In this document: piece by piece, positions 1 to 5,825 of the stretch
Position numbering within the stretch: the stretch's first letter is position 1
How the letters are laid out: each line of letters begins with the position of its first letter
Source: Anaerolineae bacterium
GTDB lineage: Bacteria > Chloroflexota > Anaerolineae > Aggregatilineales > Phototrophicaceae
Reading direction: 5' to 3'
Length of the DNA stretch: 5,973 nucleotides
Assembly: GCA_025454675.1 (NCBI GenBank)
Contig: JALONZ010000161.1
Location: forward strand, 1-5,973
The notes under the pieces: generated by a model
What the model was told of the DNA's origin: nothing
The model's database searches: none
Seen by the model: only the letters and a program-made list of their open reading frames with translations
Program-made: the position numbers and the translations under genes

Positions 1-38
1 AAATATTATATCACACCGCGTCTAAATCACAAGGGTTA

Positions 39-47
39 TGATAGAAT
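39..47 (+). promoter_or_regulatory. Extended -10 promoter for the DsbA-family gene
   Basis: TGATAGAAT matches an extended -10 element (TGn plus a TATAAT-like hexamer with one mismatch). It ends 36 nt before the GTG start at 84. No convincing -35 box is visible, which is common for extended -10 promoters. The same arrangement recurs upstream of other genes here, which raises confidence slightly. Upstream sequence is cut off by the window edge, so a more distal promoter cannot be excluded. Confidence 0.4.
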
Positions 48-70
48 AAAAACGTGATAAATTGTGAAAA

Positions 71-75
71 AAGGA
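71..75 (+). promoter_or_regulatory. Ribosome binding site deciding the GTG start at 84
   Basis: AAGGA lies 8 nt before GTG 84. An in-frame GTG at 54 would add ten residues but sits right at the expected transcription start and has no Shine-Dalgarno sequence, so 84 is preferred. Confidence 0.65.
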
Positions 76-83
76 TAAAACCA

Positions 84-404
84 GTGGCTGAAAAAGAAAC
101 ACCAACACAAGTCGAAGAAGCACCTTATATTGCACCCCTAAAAGAAAATCCCCAAGCCCAACCCGAAACATTCCGCATGTCGGGGGATATGATAACCATT
201 GCGCTCATTGCCCTCGTCTTTTTGGCGGCGGGGATTTTTATGGGGCTGGTCATCGCGGGATTTGGGACGAATACCCAACAAATTCGCACGATTGTTGAAG
301 AAACGGTCGCCAGCGCACTCGATACTCGCCTTAGCGCCCTCGAAGCCGTGATTGCATCCAGCGGTGGCAGTGGCTTATCATCAGCAAAATTTCCGCGCCG
401 ATGA
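84..404 (+). CDS. N-terminal membrane-anchor half of a frameshifted DsbA-family protein
   Basis: This 106-aa frame encodes an acidic, proline-rich cytoplasmic N-terminus (about residues 1-35), one strong transmembrane helix (about 36-61, MITIALIALVFLAAGIFMGL onward), and a helical, probably coiled linker with a Ser/Gly-rich stretch near residues 91-99. It has no catalytic domain. The stop at 402-404 falls inside the next frame, which immediately continues with a DsbA-type domain lacking any signal peptide or anchor. The arrangement TM anchor, linker, then DsbA domain is the usual one for extracytoplasmic thiol oxidoreductases of this type. I therefore infer that this is the front half of a single gene of about 289 aa broken by one base. 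The GTG start is chosen for its AAGGA at 8 nt spacing. The alternative is a real short membrane protein, which I consider less likely. Confidence 0.65.
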   Translation: MAEKETPTQVEEAPYIAPLKENPQAQPETFRMSGDMITIALIALVFLAAGIFMGLVIAGFGTNTQQIRTIVEETVASALDTRLSALEAVIASSGGSGLSSAKFPRR

Positions 405-954
405 TGACCCCTATTTGGGTGTGGCAGATGCGCCGATTGTGATAGTGGAATTTAGTGATTTTTATTGTGGCTTTTGCGGACGGCATTATCAACAAACGCT
501 CACCCCTCTGCTGGAAACCTATGATGGGTATATCAAATATGTGTATCGGGATTTTCCGACCGTTGGTGGGGATGCGGCGCAATTGGCAGGTATGGCGGCG
601 GAATGTGCGGATGACCAAGGGAAATTTTGGGAATATCACAATGTATTATTCGATAAACAAGAAGATTTACGCACCGCCACCACCGATGCCGATTCGCTCC
701 GCAATTATTTGGTGAATGTCGCGGTCGGTTTGGAATTGGATGTGAATTCATTCAGCAGTTGCTATGATAGCCAAACCCACCTGAATGATGTCATCACCGA
801 TTCAACCGATGCCCAAGCGATTGGCGCACGCGGAACACCCGCATTCTTGATAAATGGACAATTTGTCAGTGGCGCACAATCGTATGAATATTTTGCCAAT
901 ATCATTGATGCCAAATTACGTGAATTGGGGATTGAACCACCACAACGCGGGTAG
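352..954 (+). CDS. DsbA-family thiol-disulfide oxidoreductase domain (C-terminal half of frameshifted gene)
   Basis: Thioredoxin-fold protein of the DsbA / Thioredoxin_4 type, expected to oxidise or isomerise disulfides in exported proteins. In the frame from TTG 352, the domain begins about residue 17 (DDDPYLG, then APIVIVEFSDF). The active site is CGFC at residues 39-42. The cis-proline loop is GTPAFLING (nt about 835-861), followed by the final helix. Two further cysteines (AEC and SSC) sit where this subfamily often has a second pair. The 352 start is only the first in-frame start codon in the open frame: no good Shine-Dalgarno sequence precedes it, and residues 1-15 look like out-of-frame linker. 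The true start is probably GTG 84 in the other frame, with the two frames joined near 386-392. Deleting one base there gives 870 nt, an exact 289-codon protein plus stop. Without the anchor, the domain would be stranded in the cytoplasm. Confidence 0.8.
   Translation: MHPAVAVAYHQQNFRADDDPYLGVADAPIVIVEFSDFYCGFCGRHYQQTLTPLLETYDGYIKYVYRDFPTVGGDAAQLAGMAAECADDQGKFWEYHNVLFDKQEDLRTATTDADSLRNYLVNVAVGLELDVNSFSSCYDSQTHLNDVITDSTDAQAIGARGTPAFLINGQFVSGAQSYEYFANIIDAKLRELGIEPPQRG
386..392 (+). other. Probable one-base frameshift site (AAAATTT)
   Basis: Removing one base from this short A4T3 run joins the upstream frame (...SGLSSAK) to the downstream frame (FRADDDPYLG...) in a continuous protein. The overlap of the two frames (352-404) limits where the shift can lie. 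The homopolymer pair is the likeliest place for a sequencing or replication indel. A natural inactivating mutation is equally compatible with what can be seen. Confidence 0.55.
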
Positions 955-986
955 ATAAATTGCAATTGGTTTGTTGTAGTATCATG

Positions 987-1024
987 TTGGGCATAATATA
1001 TCAGATATGGTATATTATGCCCAA
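987..1024. repeat. Perfect 14-bp inverted repeat between the DsbA-family gene and homoserine dehydrogenase
   Basis: The arms are TTGGGCATAATATA (987-1000) and TATATTATGCCCAA (1011-1024), exact reverse complements separated by 10 bp. As RNA, the stem can extend inward by three more pairs (one of them G-U) to a GAUA loop. No T-run follows, so it is not a classical intrinsic terminator. It overlaps the best -10 candidate for the downstream gene, which fits an operator. It could also fold at the 3' end of the upstream mRNA and protect it. Confidence 0.7.
1008..1016 (+). promoter_or_regulatory. Extended -10 promoter for homoserine dehydrogenase, inside the dyad
   Basis: TGGTATATT fits TGn plus a -10 hexamer with one mismatch. 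TTGGGC at 987-992 could act as a weak -35 with 18 bp spacing. The element ends 51 nt before the ATG at 1068. Because it lies in the right arm of the 987-1024 inverted repeat, a protein bound to the dyad would block it. Confidence 0.4.
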
Positions 1025-1067
1025 TGAATGTATTCATGAGTCATCATCACACAGAAGGAAATCATAT

Positions 1068-2096
1068 ATGGATATTGCGCTCATCGGATTTGGGACGGTT
1101 GGACGGGGATTTGCCCAATTATTGCATGATAAAGCAGATGATTTACGCACACGTTACGGGTTATCTCCGCGCCTTGTTGCGGTCATCACCAATTCACGCG
1201 GGGCATTATATGACCCCAACGGCTTGAACATCCCCGATTTACTGGCATCCATGCGCGATTATGATACCCTGGCGCATTATCCCAAAACAGATACGCTAGA
1301 ATATGGCTGGACAGCACACAAGATTGCATCACAAAGCACGGCACAAGTGATTGTCGAAGCCTCTCCATCCAACCTTACCACAGGGCAACCCGCGTTGGAC
1401 ATGTGTTTTTCCGCATTGGATACAAAAAAGCACCTCATCCTCGCTAATAAGGGACCCGTTGCAGTGGCATATGCGGAATTGATGAATAAAGCGAATGCCA
1501 ATGGGTGTTATGTGCGCTTTGAAAGCACCGTCATGGCAGGTACGCCGTCCATCCGCTTGGCGATGAATGCGTTGCGTGGGAGCAAAATCAGCGCCCTAAA
1601 AGGTATTTTGAATGGCACGACCAATTATATCCTCACGCAGATGGAGGCGGGCGCATCTTATGCCGATGTATTGGCAGAAGCCCAACGCTTGGGTTATGCC
1701 GAAACAAACCCCGATGGCGATGTCTTGGGATGGGATGCGGCGGGAAAATTATCTATATTGGCGGCGGCATTGTTTGATATGAAACTCAAGCTGAATGAGA
1801 TGTCGGTTAAGGGTATCACCGAAATCACGCCACAAATGATTGCCGATGCACAAGCGGCTGGTGAACGCTGGAAATTGATTGCCGAAATTAGCCCAGAGGG
1901 GGTAAAAGTTGCCCCACAACGCCTGCCCGTTTCGCATCCATTGGCAAATATTGCTGGCACAACCAACGCGATTACCTTCACTACCGATGTCTTGGGGGAT
2001 GTCACTCTGATTGGCGCGGGGGCGGGTGGTGTGCAAACCGGATATGGCATGTTGGCAGATTTAATCGAAATTCATGAAAAAATAACCAAATTTTGA
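1068..2096 (+). CDS. hom: Homoserine dehydrogenase (ACT-less short form)
   Basis: Catalyses NAD(P)H-dependent reduction of aspartate semialdehyde to homoserine in the cytoplasm, the branch step to threonine, methionine and isoleucine. The N-terminal Rossmann domain carries GFGTVGRG at residues 7-14; NKGPVA is at 127-132. The catalytic domain has GILNGTTNYI at 179-188 and the family signature from AEAQRLGYAETNP to DVLGWDAAGK. E212, D218, D223 and K227 line up at constant offset with the yeast enzyme's E208, D214, D219 and K223, so all key residues are present. The protein is 342 aa and ends without the C-terminal ACT domain found in the roughly 430-aa allosteric forms, so direct threonine feedback through ACT is not expected. 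ATG 1068 is chosen for AGAAGGA at 8 nt; the frame stays open further upstream but through non-coding DNA. It stands alone, without thrB, thrC or an aspartokinase beside it in the window. Confidence 0.93.
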   Translation: MDIALIGFGTVGRGFAQLLHDKADDLRTRYGLSPRLVAVITNSRGALYDPNGLNIPDLLASMRDYDTLAHYPKTDTLEYGWTAHKIASQSTAQVIVEASPSNLTTGQPALDMCFSALDTKKHLILANKGPVAVAYAELMNKANANGCYVRFESTVMAGTPSIRLAMNALRGSKISALKGILNGTTNYILTQMEAGASYADVLAEAQRLGYAETNPDGDVLGWDAAGKLSILAAALFDMKLKLNEMSVKGITEITPQMIADAQAAGERWKLIAEISPEGVKVAPQRLPVSHPLANIAGTTNAITFTTDVLGDVTLIGAGAGGVQTGYGMLADLIEIHEKITKF

Positions 2097-2104
2097 TAAG
2101 TTGG

Positions 2105-2120
2105 TTGGCTATATAGTCAA
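2105..2120. promoter_or_regulatory. Near-perfect 16-bp palindrome over the -35 region (candidate operator)
   Basis: TTGGCTATATAGTCAA is a spacer-free dyad with seven of eight base pairs complementary; only the fourth position is mismatched (G opposite T). It overlaps the -35 hexamer and half the spacer of the promoter above, a typical place for repressor binding. The binding protein, if any, is unknown. Confidence 0.35.
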
Positions 2121-2133
2121 TTTATCATATAAT
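2105..2133 (+). promoter_or_regulatory. Sigma70-type promoter for the receiver-kinase gene
   Basis: TTGGCT (2105-2110, four of six consensus positions) and a perfect TATAAT (2128-2133) are separated by 17 bp, the ideal spacing. The -10 box ends 57 nt before ATG 2191. The hom gene ends at 2096 with no recognisable terminator, so some readthrough from hom is possible. Confidence 0.6.
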
Positions 2134-2190
2134 AATCATTACACCATAACGTTTCTGTTATACCCTAGTTGATGAGTGAGAGCATAAGCG

Positions 2191-3321
2191 ATGTCGAAAG
2201 CCAAACTCCTTGTTGTTGAAGATGAGCATAATCTCTTGTTGGGGATTCGAGATATTCTTGAATTAGATGATTATAGTGTTGTAACCGCATCCAATGGACA
2301 ACAAGCCCTTGATGTCCTCAGAAGTCAGAGAGGAGCATTACCCGACCTTATCCTCTCCGATATTATGATGCCTTATATGGATGGACTTCAATTTTTGGAA
2401 GCCGTCCGCAAAAATGAGGCGTGGGTCAAAATTCCATTCATTTTCCTGACTGCAAAAGGCGCAAAAGGGGATATTCAACAGGGAAAGTTGCTGGGGGTGG
2501 ATGATTATTTAGTCAAGCCATTTGATGCAGATGATTTATTAGTCGCCGTAGAATCGCGGTTATCGCGTCATCAAGCCATTAAGCAGGCAACAGAAGGCGA
2601 AATCCACGATATTAAACGCAATATCCTCACCATTTTGAATCATGAATTTCGCACACCGCTAACATTGGTGGTGGCATATGCCGATATGCTCAAAGATAAC
2701 AATGTTGACCAGATGAGTGATGAAGAATTACTCCTATTCTTGCGCGAAATCAATATGGGTGCAGACCGTTTGCGCCATTTGGTGGAGAATTTTATTTTGC
2801 TGGTCGAACTGGAAACAGATGATGCGGCGAAGAATTATGAATGGCGCAGTCACCCCATCACCAATTTTAGCACGATTTTAGAAACGATATGCGATAGGTA
2901 TCGGAATCATGCACGGTATACCAATCCGATTGAATTGGTCATGCCCACCCAATTACCAACGGTGTTTGGCGACCGCGAATATATTATGACCATGCTGAAT
3001 GAATTGTTGGATAACGCCTTCAAATTTTCACCGAATGGCGACCCCATCACCATAGAAGCTCGCATTGTTGAAGGGGGGTTACAATTGCGGATTATTGACC
3101 GTGGACGGGGCATTCCACCAAAAGAGGTGGAGAATATTTTTAAGTCATTTTATCAGGTCAATCGAGAACAATTTGAAGACCAGGGCGCGGGTAGTGGGTT
3201 AGCCATTGTGAATGGGCTGGCACGTTTACACCATGCCCAATTGCATGTAGAAAGTGAAGAAGGGAAGGGGTCGTGTTTTACCATCACATTCCCGCCACAT
3301 CCTGCCCCCATAACTGCATAA
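2191..3321 (+). CDS. Response regulator-histidine kinase fusion (receiver domain first, no sensor domain)
   Basis: Soluble two-component signalling protein, 376 aa. Residues about 4-122 form a receiver domain: acidic pair E10/D11, phospho-acceptor D57 in DLILSDIMMP, T87 and K109 in LVKPF. A short helical linker leads to a HisKA dimerisation domain with the H-box LNHEFRTPLT and phospho-donor H151. The HATPase domain has the N-box NELLDNAFKFSP (270-281), the G1 box DRGRGIP (303-309) and the G2 box GAGSGLAIV (332-340). All catalytic residues are present. There are no membrane segments and no PAS, GAF or extracellular sensor, so its input probably arrives as phosphate from another kinase onto D57, which would then tune the kinase. 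No output DNA-binding regulator is adjacent. The ATG is supported by the normal start of the receiver fold; its Shine-Dalgarno sequence (GAGAG, about 8 nt upstream) is weak. pspA follows 52 nt downstream on the same strand. Confidence 0.92.
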   Translation: MSKAKLLVVEDEHNLLLGIRDILELDDYSVVTASNGQQALDVLRSQRGALPDLILSDIMMPYMDGLQFLEAVRKNEAWVKIPFIFLTAKGAKGDIQQGKLLGVDDYLVKPFDADDLLVAVESRLSRHQAIKQATEGEIHDIKRNILTILNHEFRTPLTLVVAYADMLKDNNVDQMSDEELLLFLREINMGADRLRHLVENFILLVELETDDAAKNYEWRSHPITNFSTILETICDRYRNHARYTNPIELVMPTQLPTVFGDREYIMTMLNELLDNAFKFSPNGDPITIEARIVEGGLQLRIIDRGRGIPPKEVENIFKSFYQVNREQFEDQGAGSGLAIVNGLARLHHAQLHVESEEGKGSCFTITFPPHPAPITA

Positions 3322-3324
3322 AGA

Positions 3325-3333
3325 TGATATAAT
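3325..3333 (+). promoter_or_regulatory. Perfect extended -10 promoter for pspA
   Basis: TGATATAAT is an exact TGnTATAAT element beginning 3 nt after the kinase stop codon and ending 40 nt before the pspA ATG. No good -35 hexamer lies at 16-18 bp. This suggests pspA has its own promoter even though it may also be read from the kinase gene, with no terminator between them. Confidence 0.55.
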
Positions 3334-3373
3334 TGACTAGCTGTGTCGCTTAAACAGAAAGGATAAACCTGTT

Positions 3374-4069
3374 ATGGCATCATTTTTAGAAAAAGTGAGA
3401 ACTCTCATCAGCGCCAATTTGCATTCGATTGTAGATAGCGCCCTCGAAGCCAATTCCGTTAAGGTGATGGATGAGTATATCCGTCAAGCGGAGAAGAATC
3501 TGGAAGCCTTAGAAGATTCTGCCGCCACCATTGGCGGTAATGTTAGGACGATGAAACGTAAATATGAAGAACTTGCCGCCGCCGCCGAAAAATTAGACCG
3601 TGATATTGATGCGCTTTTGCTCAAAGGTAAAGACGACCTTGCTGGTGCCGCGCAATCTGAATTGAATATGAAGCAACAACTGGCACAAGAGTATTATGAA
3701 CAATGGCAAGAGCAAGAAAAACAATATCAGATGCTCCTCACCATGCGTCGCCAATTAGAAGGCAAAATGAACGCCATCAAGCAAGAACGCGAACAACTCC
3801 GCGCCCTGCTTGAATTGGCAGAAGCCAAAAAAGTGGCGACCAAGACCATCAAAGGTTTGGATGGGTTGGCGAACATGGGTGATGAACAAATTAATGGGTT
3901 GGCGCAAAAAATTCGCAACAACTTAGACCGCGAAGATGCCCGCCTTGAAATGGCGACACAAAATCTTGCCGACCAAATTGAAGAAGCGGTTGGCAGTAGC
4001 GAAATTGATATGCAACTGGAAGAACGCCGTAAACGCTTGCTCGGTAAATCTGAGGGTGGCGAAAGTTAA
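3374..4069 (+). CDS. pspA: PspA/IM30 (Vipp1) family membrane-stress protein
   Basis: Peripheral membrane protein of the ESCRT-III-like PspA/IM30 family, which oligomerises on the inner face of the membrane and preserves its integrity under stress. At 231 aa it has the usual length. Residues 1-24 (MASFLEKVRTLISANLHSIV onward) form the amphipathic membrane-binding helix. The family core VMDEYIRQAEKNLEAL follows at about 31-46. The rest is an almost unbroken Lys/Glu/Gln-rich coiled-coil to about residue 205, with a charged C-terminal tail. There is no signal peptide or transmembrane helix. AAGGA lies 10 nt before ATG 3374. It has its own extended -10 promoter and a strong terminator, so it can be a single-gene unit. 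No pspB, pspC or pspF homologue is seen; the adjacent kinase fusion and the convergent DUF3592 pair are its only neighbours and may be functional partners. Confidence 0.92.
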   Translation: MASFLEKVRTLISANLHSIVDSALEANSVKVMDEYIRQAEKNLEALEDSAATIGGNVRTMKRKYEELAAAAEKLDRDIDALLLKGKDDLAGAAQSELNMKQQLAQEYYEQWQEQEKQYQMLLTMRRQLEGKMNAIKQEREQLRALLELAEAKKVATKTIKGLDGLANMGDEQINGLAQKIRNNLDREDARLEMATQNLADQIEEAVGSSEIDMQLEERRKRLLGKSEGGES

Positions 4070-4079
4070 GCAAATTTAC

Positions 4080-4107
4080 AGAGGGCAGAAATGCCCTCTT
4101 TTTGTTT
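4080..4107 (+). terminator. Intrinsic terminator of pspA
   Basis: A perfect 8-bp stem (AGAGGGCA at 4080-4087 with TGCCCTCT at 4092-4099) closed by a GAAA loop is followed by TTTTTGTTT. It starts 11 nt after the pspA stop. Its T-run overlaps the stop codon of the convergent gene at 4106-4108. The opposite strand lacks a good T-run, so termination of the convergent gene here would be weaker. Confidence 0.88.
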
Positions 4108-4873
4108 ATAACACTTCCCAATTGGTTTTATCCGCATAAAAAATGTAAACAGGTGTACCAATGGTGGGAAGCGGCTTATCTTTGAGGTGTTGCCCCGTAT
4201 ACATTCGTTTACCACTGATAATCTCTGCTGTATCTGGGGTACGTAATGCCACTTCTAGTTGAATATAATACCCCGTTTCTAACTCATTATCATGCCATCC
4301 ATTTACATGAATGATTTTTCCATTAACCAGTTTGCCCGCTAATTTGAGTTGTTTATATCTTGCATACCATTTTATGAGCAAGAAGAATCCCAATATGACA
4401 AGCACAAGCCAAATACCATTGAAGATGATAATAAAGCTATCCACCTCTGCCTGATTATCCGTATTCAGGCGAGATACAGTTGGGTCTTCTGTCGCATAGG
4501 TAATTTCGATGGGACTTTGATTGGGGTATTGATTAAATACTGCTTCATTGACTGATTTTCGACCTGTATATGTTGTATCCCCTACATAAAATGAATAGGT
4601 GATCCAGTAAGTATTGCCGTCATCGTCTGAATCAATCTCACGGTCAGTTACCCACCCCTGAGCAATTACTGAACTTTGGGTGAGCAAAAGCTGTTCGCGT
4701 AGCATATTGAATGAAATACTGAATAGGAATATCGAAATGAGCAAAAAGGGGATGAGAAATATGATGCTACATCTAAATTCATCGCCCTTCATGACACTTT
4801 GAGGATAAGGTTTTTTACCATTCAAATACGGTTGATTTTCGGGGTAGATGATATACATTGATGGGTCAATCAT
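4106..4873 (-). CDS. DUF3592-type two-pass membrane protein, paralogue A
   Basis: 255-aa protein of unknown function that resembles DUF3592 family members. Visible order: a cytoplasmic N-terminus with a YLNGKKPYPQS motif (16-26), TM1 (about 36-57), a beta-rich soluble domain (about 66-136, with VTDREID, SFYVGD and IEITYATEDPTVSR), TM2 (about 146-167), a Lys/Arg cluster, and a second beta-rich domain (about 179-255) ending VYIFYADKTNWEVL. Positive charges before TM1 and after TM2 place the N-terminus and second domain inside, and the first domain outside. There are no cysteine pairs, catalytic motifs or signal-peptide cleavage site. ATG 4873 has GGAG at 7 nt. It is a tandem paralogue of the gene at 5055-5813, similar along its whole length (roughly a third identical by eye). 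It converges on pspA, with stop codons only 36 nt apart. No biochemical role can be assigned. Confidence 0.85.
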   Translation of the reverse strand: MIDPSMYIIYPENQPYLNGKKPYPQSVMKGDEFRCSIIFLIPFLLISIFLFSISFNMLREQLLLTQSSVIAQGWVTDREIDSDDDGNTYWITYSFYVGDTTYTGRKSVNEAVFNQYPNQSPIEITYATEDPTVSRLNTDNQAEVDSFIIIFNGIWLVLVILGFFLLIKWYARYKQLKLAGKLVNGKIIHVNGWHDNELETGYYIQLEVALRTPDTAEIISGKRMYTGQHLKDKPLPTIGTPVYIFYADKTNWEVL

Positions 4874-4908
4874 AGATTTACTCCGTCATATTTTATTCAC
4901 TATCATCA

Positions 4909-4917
4909 CTTATAACA
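4909..4917 (-). promoter_or_regulatory. Extended -10 promoter for paralogue A
   Basis: On the minus strand this reads TGTTATAAG, a TGn plus TATAAT-like element with one mismatch. Exactly 36 nt separate TGTTATAA from the ATG. The same eight bases lie exactly 36 nt before the start of paralogue B, so the element has been conserved or copied with the gene. No clear -35 box is visible. Confidence 0.55.
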
Positions 4918-4958
4918 TACCAATCTTTTCATTTTGATTGACCCAATGTTAAGATTTA

Positions 4959-4990
4959 ACAGAATCCCCCAATTTGTAGGGGGATTCTGT
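4959..4990 (-). terminator. Strong hairpin downstream of paralogue B, probable terminator
   Basis: Perfect 12-bp arms (ACAGAATCCCCC at 4959-4970 and GGGGGATTCTGT at 4979-4990) enclose an 8-nt loop. It lies 64 nt after the stop of the gene at 5055 and upstream of the promoter of paralogue A. Read on the minus strand it is followed by TTAAATCTTAAC, only a weak T-tract, so efficiency is uncertain; a bidirectional or mRNA-protective role is possible. Confidence 0.6.
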
Positions 4991-5054
4991 GCATTAGATT
5001 TTTAGCTTCGCACAAATTTCAAGGTGGTGGAAGTGAATCACTTAGAGATACCCT

Positions 5055-5813
5055 TTATAACACATCCCAATTTTTTTTATCCACATAGAAGATGTAAATT
5101 GGGGTTTTTTCTGGGGGCAAATTTGCTTTTCTGAGGTGATTAGCGATAAAGTTATAATGTTCGGTGCGAATTTCGGCGGTATCGGGTGCGCGAAATGAGA
5201 ATTTCATCGTCAGGATAAAATCATTGTCACCATCTATTTTGCCTGTTGCGCTGATAAGTTGCCCTCTGACCAATTGCCCATTTTTCTTCAGGTAGCCTTG
5301 TTTTCGATAAGCGCGAGATACCCAAATTACACCGATGATAAGGATAAGTGTCCAAAACAGCGTAAAAGCGCCCAAAAACAGATTTAATGGCAATGAATTA
5401 TGCTCGCTAGGGCGCGACACAGACGGGTCGTTGATGACATATGTGATTTCAATGCGACTTTCTTCGGGATATTTATCGTATAGTTCTTGGCTGATGTCTA
5501 CCTGATTTTCATACATCACATCATCCACATAAAAAAAGTAACTTAACCGATAGATGATGTCATCAAAATCATCTATCTCGCGCCCAATAACAGTGCCTTG
5601 TGTGGTCGCAGAATTTTGTATCAGCATCATCTCATCTACCAAGACTTTCGTCATGAATATCACCAGACCGATGGTGATGATGATAAACGGAATTAAAGCT
5701 GATGTGATAATTTGCAAGTCGCGCCGATTGGCAATACTGGGGGGATAGGGTTTTTCGCCTTTTAGATATGCCAAATTTTCGTCTCGTAGTATAAATGCAG
5801 ATGAATCAAACAA
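5055..5813 (-). CDS. DUF3592-type two-pass membrane protein, paralogue B (TTG start)
   Basis: 252-aa membrane protein of unknown function, collinear with its neighbour at 4106-4873. It has the N-terminal motif YLKGEKPYPPS (16-26), TM1 (about 35-54), a first beta-rich domain with REID, FYVDD and IEITYVINDPSVSR, TM2 (about 144-168), a basic stretch (SRAYRKQGYLKK), and a second beta-rich domain with RAPDTAEI that ends YIFYVDKKNWDVL. Charge distribution again puts both ends inside and the first domain outside. The TTG at 5813 is chosen over an in-frame GTG at 5840. GGAGG lies 7 nt before the TTG, the same spacing as in paralogue A, and the resulting N-terminus (MFDSSAFIL) aligns without gaps to MIDPSMYII of paralogue A. 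The longer reading would translate through the ribosome binding site. It has its own promoter and a hairpin after its stop, so the paralogues are probably separate transcription units. Confidence 0.85.
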   Translation of the reverse strand: MFDSSAFILRDENLAYLKGEKPYPPSIANRRDLQIITSALIPFIIITIGLVIFMTKVLVDEMMLIQNSATTQGTVIGREIDDFDDIIYRLSYFFYVDDVMYENQVDISQELYDKYPEESRIEITYVINDPSVSRPSEHNSLPLNLFLGAFTLFWTLILIIGVIWVSRAYRKQGYLKKNGQLVRGQLISATGKIDGDNDFILTMKFSFRAPDTAEIRTEHYNFIANHLRKANLPPEKTPIYIFYVDKKNWDVL

Positions 5814-5820
5814 GGTTATG

Positions 5821-5825
5821 CCTCC
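5821..5825 (-). promoter_or_regulatory. Ribosome binding site deciding the TTG start of paralogue B
   Basis: GGAGG on the minus strand, 7 nt before TTG 5813. It is the strongest Shine-Dalgarno sequence of the pair, as might be expected to compensate for a weak start codon. Confidence 0.75.

Noticed and set aside
352..404. Programmed ribosomal frameshifting in the DsbA-family gene
   Set aside because: The junction has only A4T3, with no classical slippery heptamer, stimulatory stem or internal Shine-Dalgarno at suitable spacing that I can see; an indel is the simpler explanation.
1694..2050. Long minus-strand open frames inside the homoserine dehydrogenase gene
   Set aside because: They lie antisense to a gene with all family signatures intact, have no start signals, and their translations resemble no protein domain; they are shadow frames.
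2146..2161. Small dyad ATAAC...GTTAT in the leader of the receiver-kinase gene
   Set aside because: Only five AT-rich pairs, no T-run; too weak to call a terminator of hom or an operator.
332..3451. Exact 16-base repeat TAGCGCCCTCGAAGCC at 332-347 and 3436-3451
   Set aside because: Both copies encode Ser-Ala-Leu-Glu-Ala in helical segments of unrelated genes with the same codon preference; no flanking similarity, so a coding coincidence is more likely than a functional repeat.
4349..4555. Plus-strand open frame opposite paralogue A
   Set aside because: Antisense to a gene supported by a full-length paralogue, no ribosome binding site, no recognisable domain.
5031..5043. Mini-hairpin AAGTG-AAT-CACTT just downstream of paralogue B
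   Set aside because: Five base pairs with a three-base loop; expected by chance in a sequence of this length.
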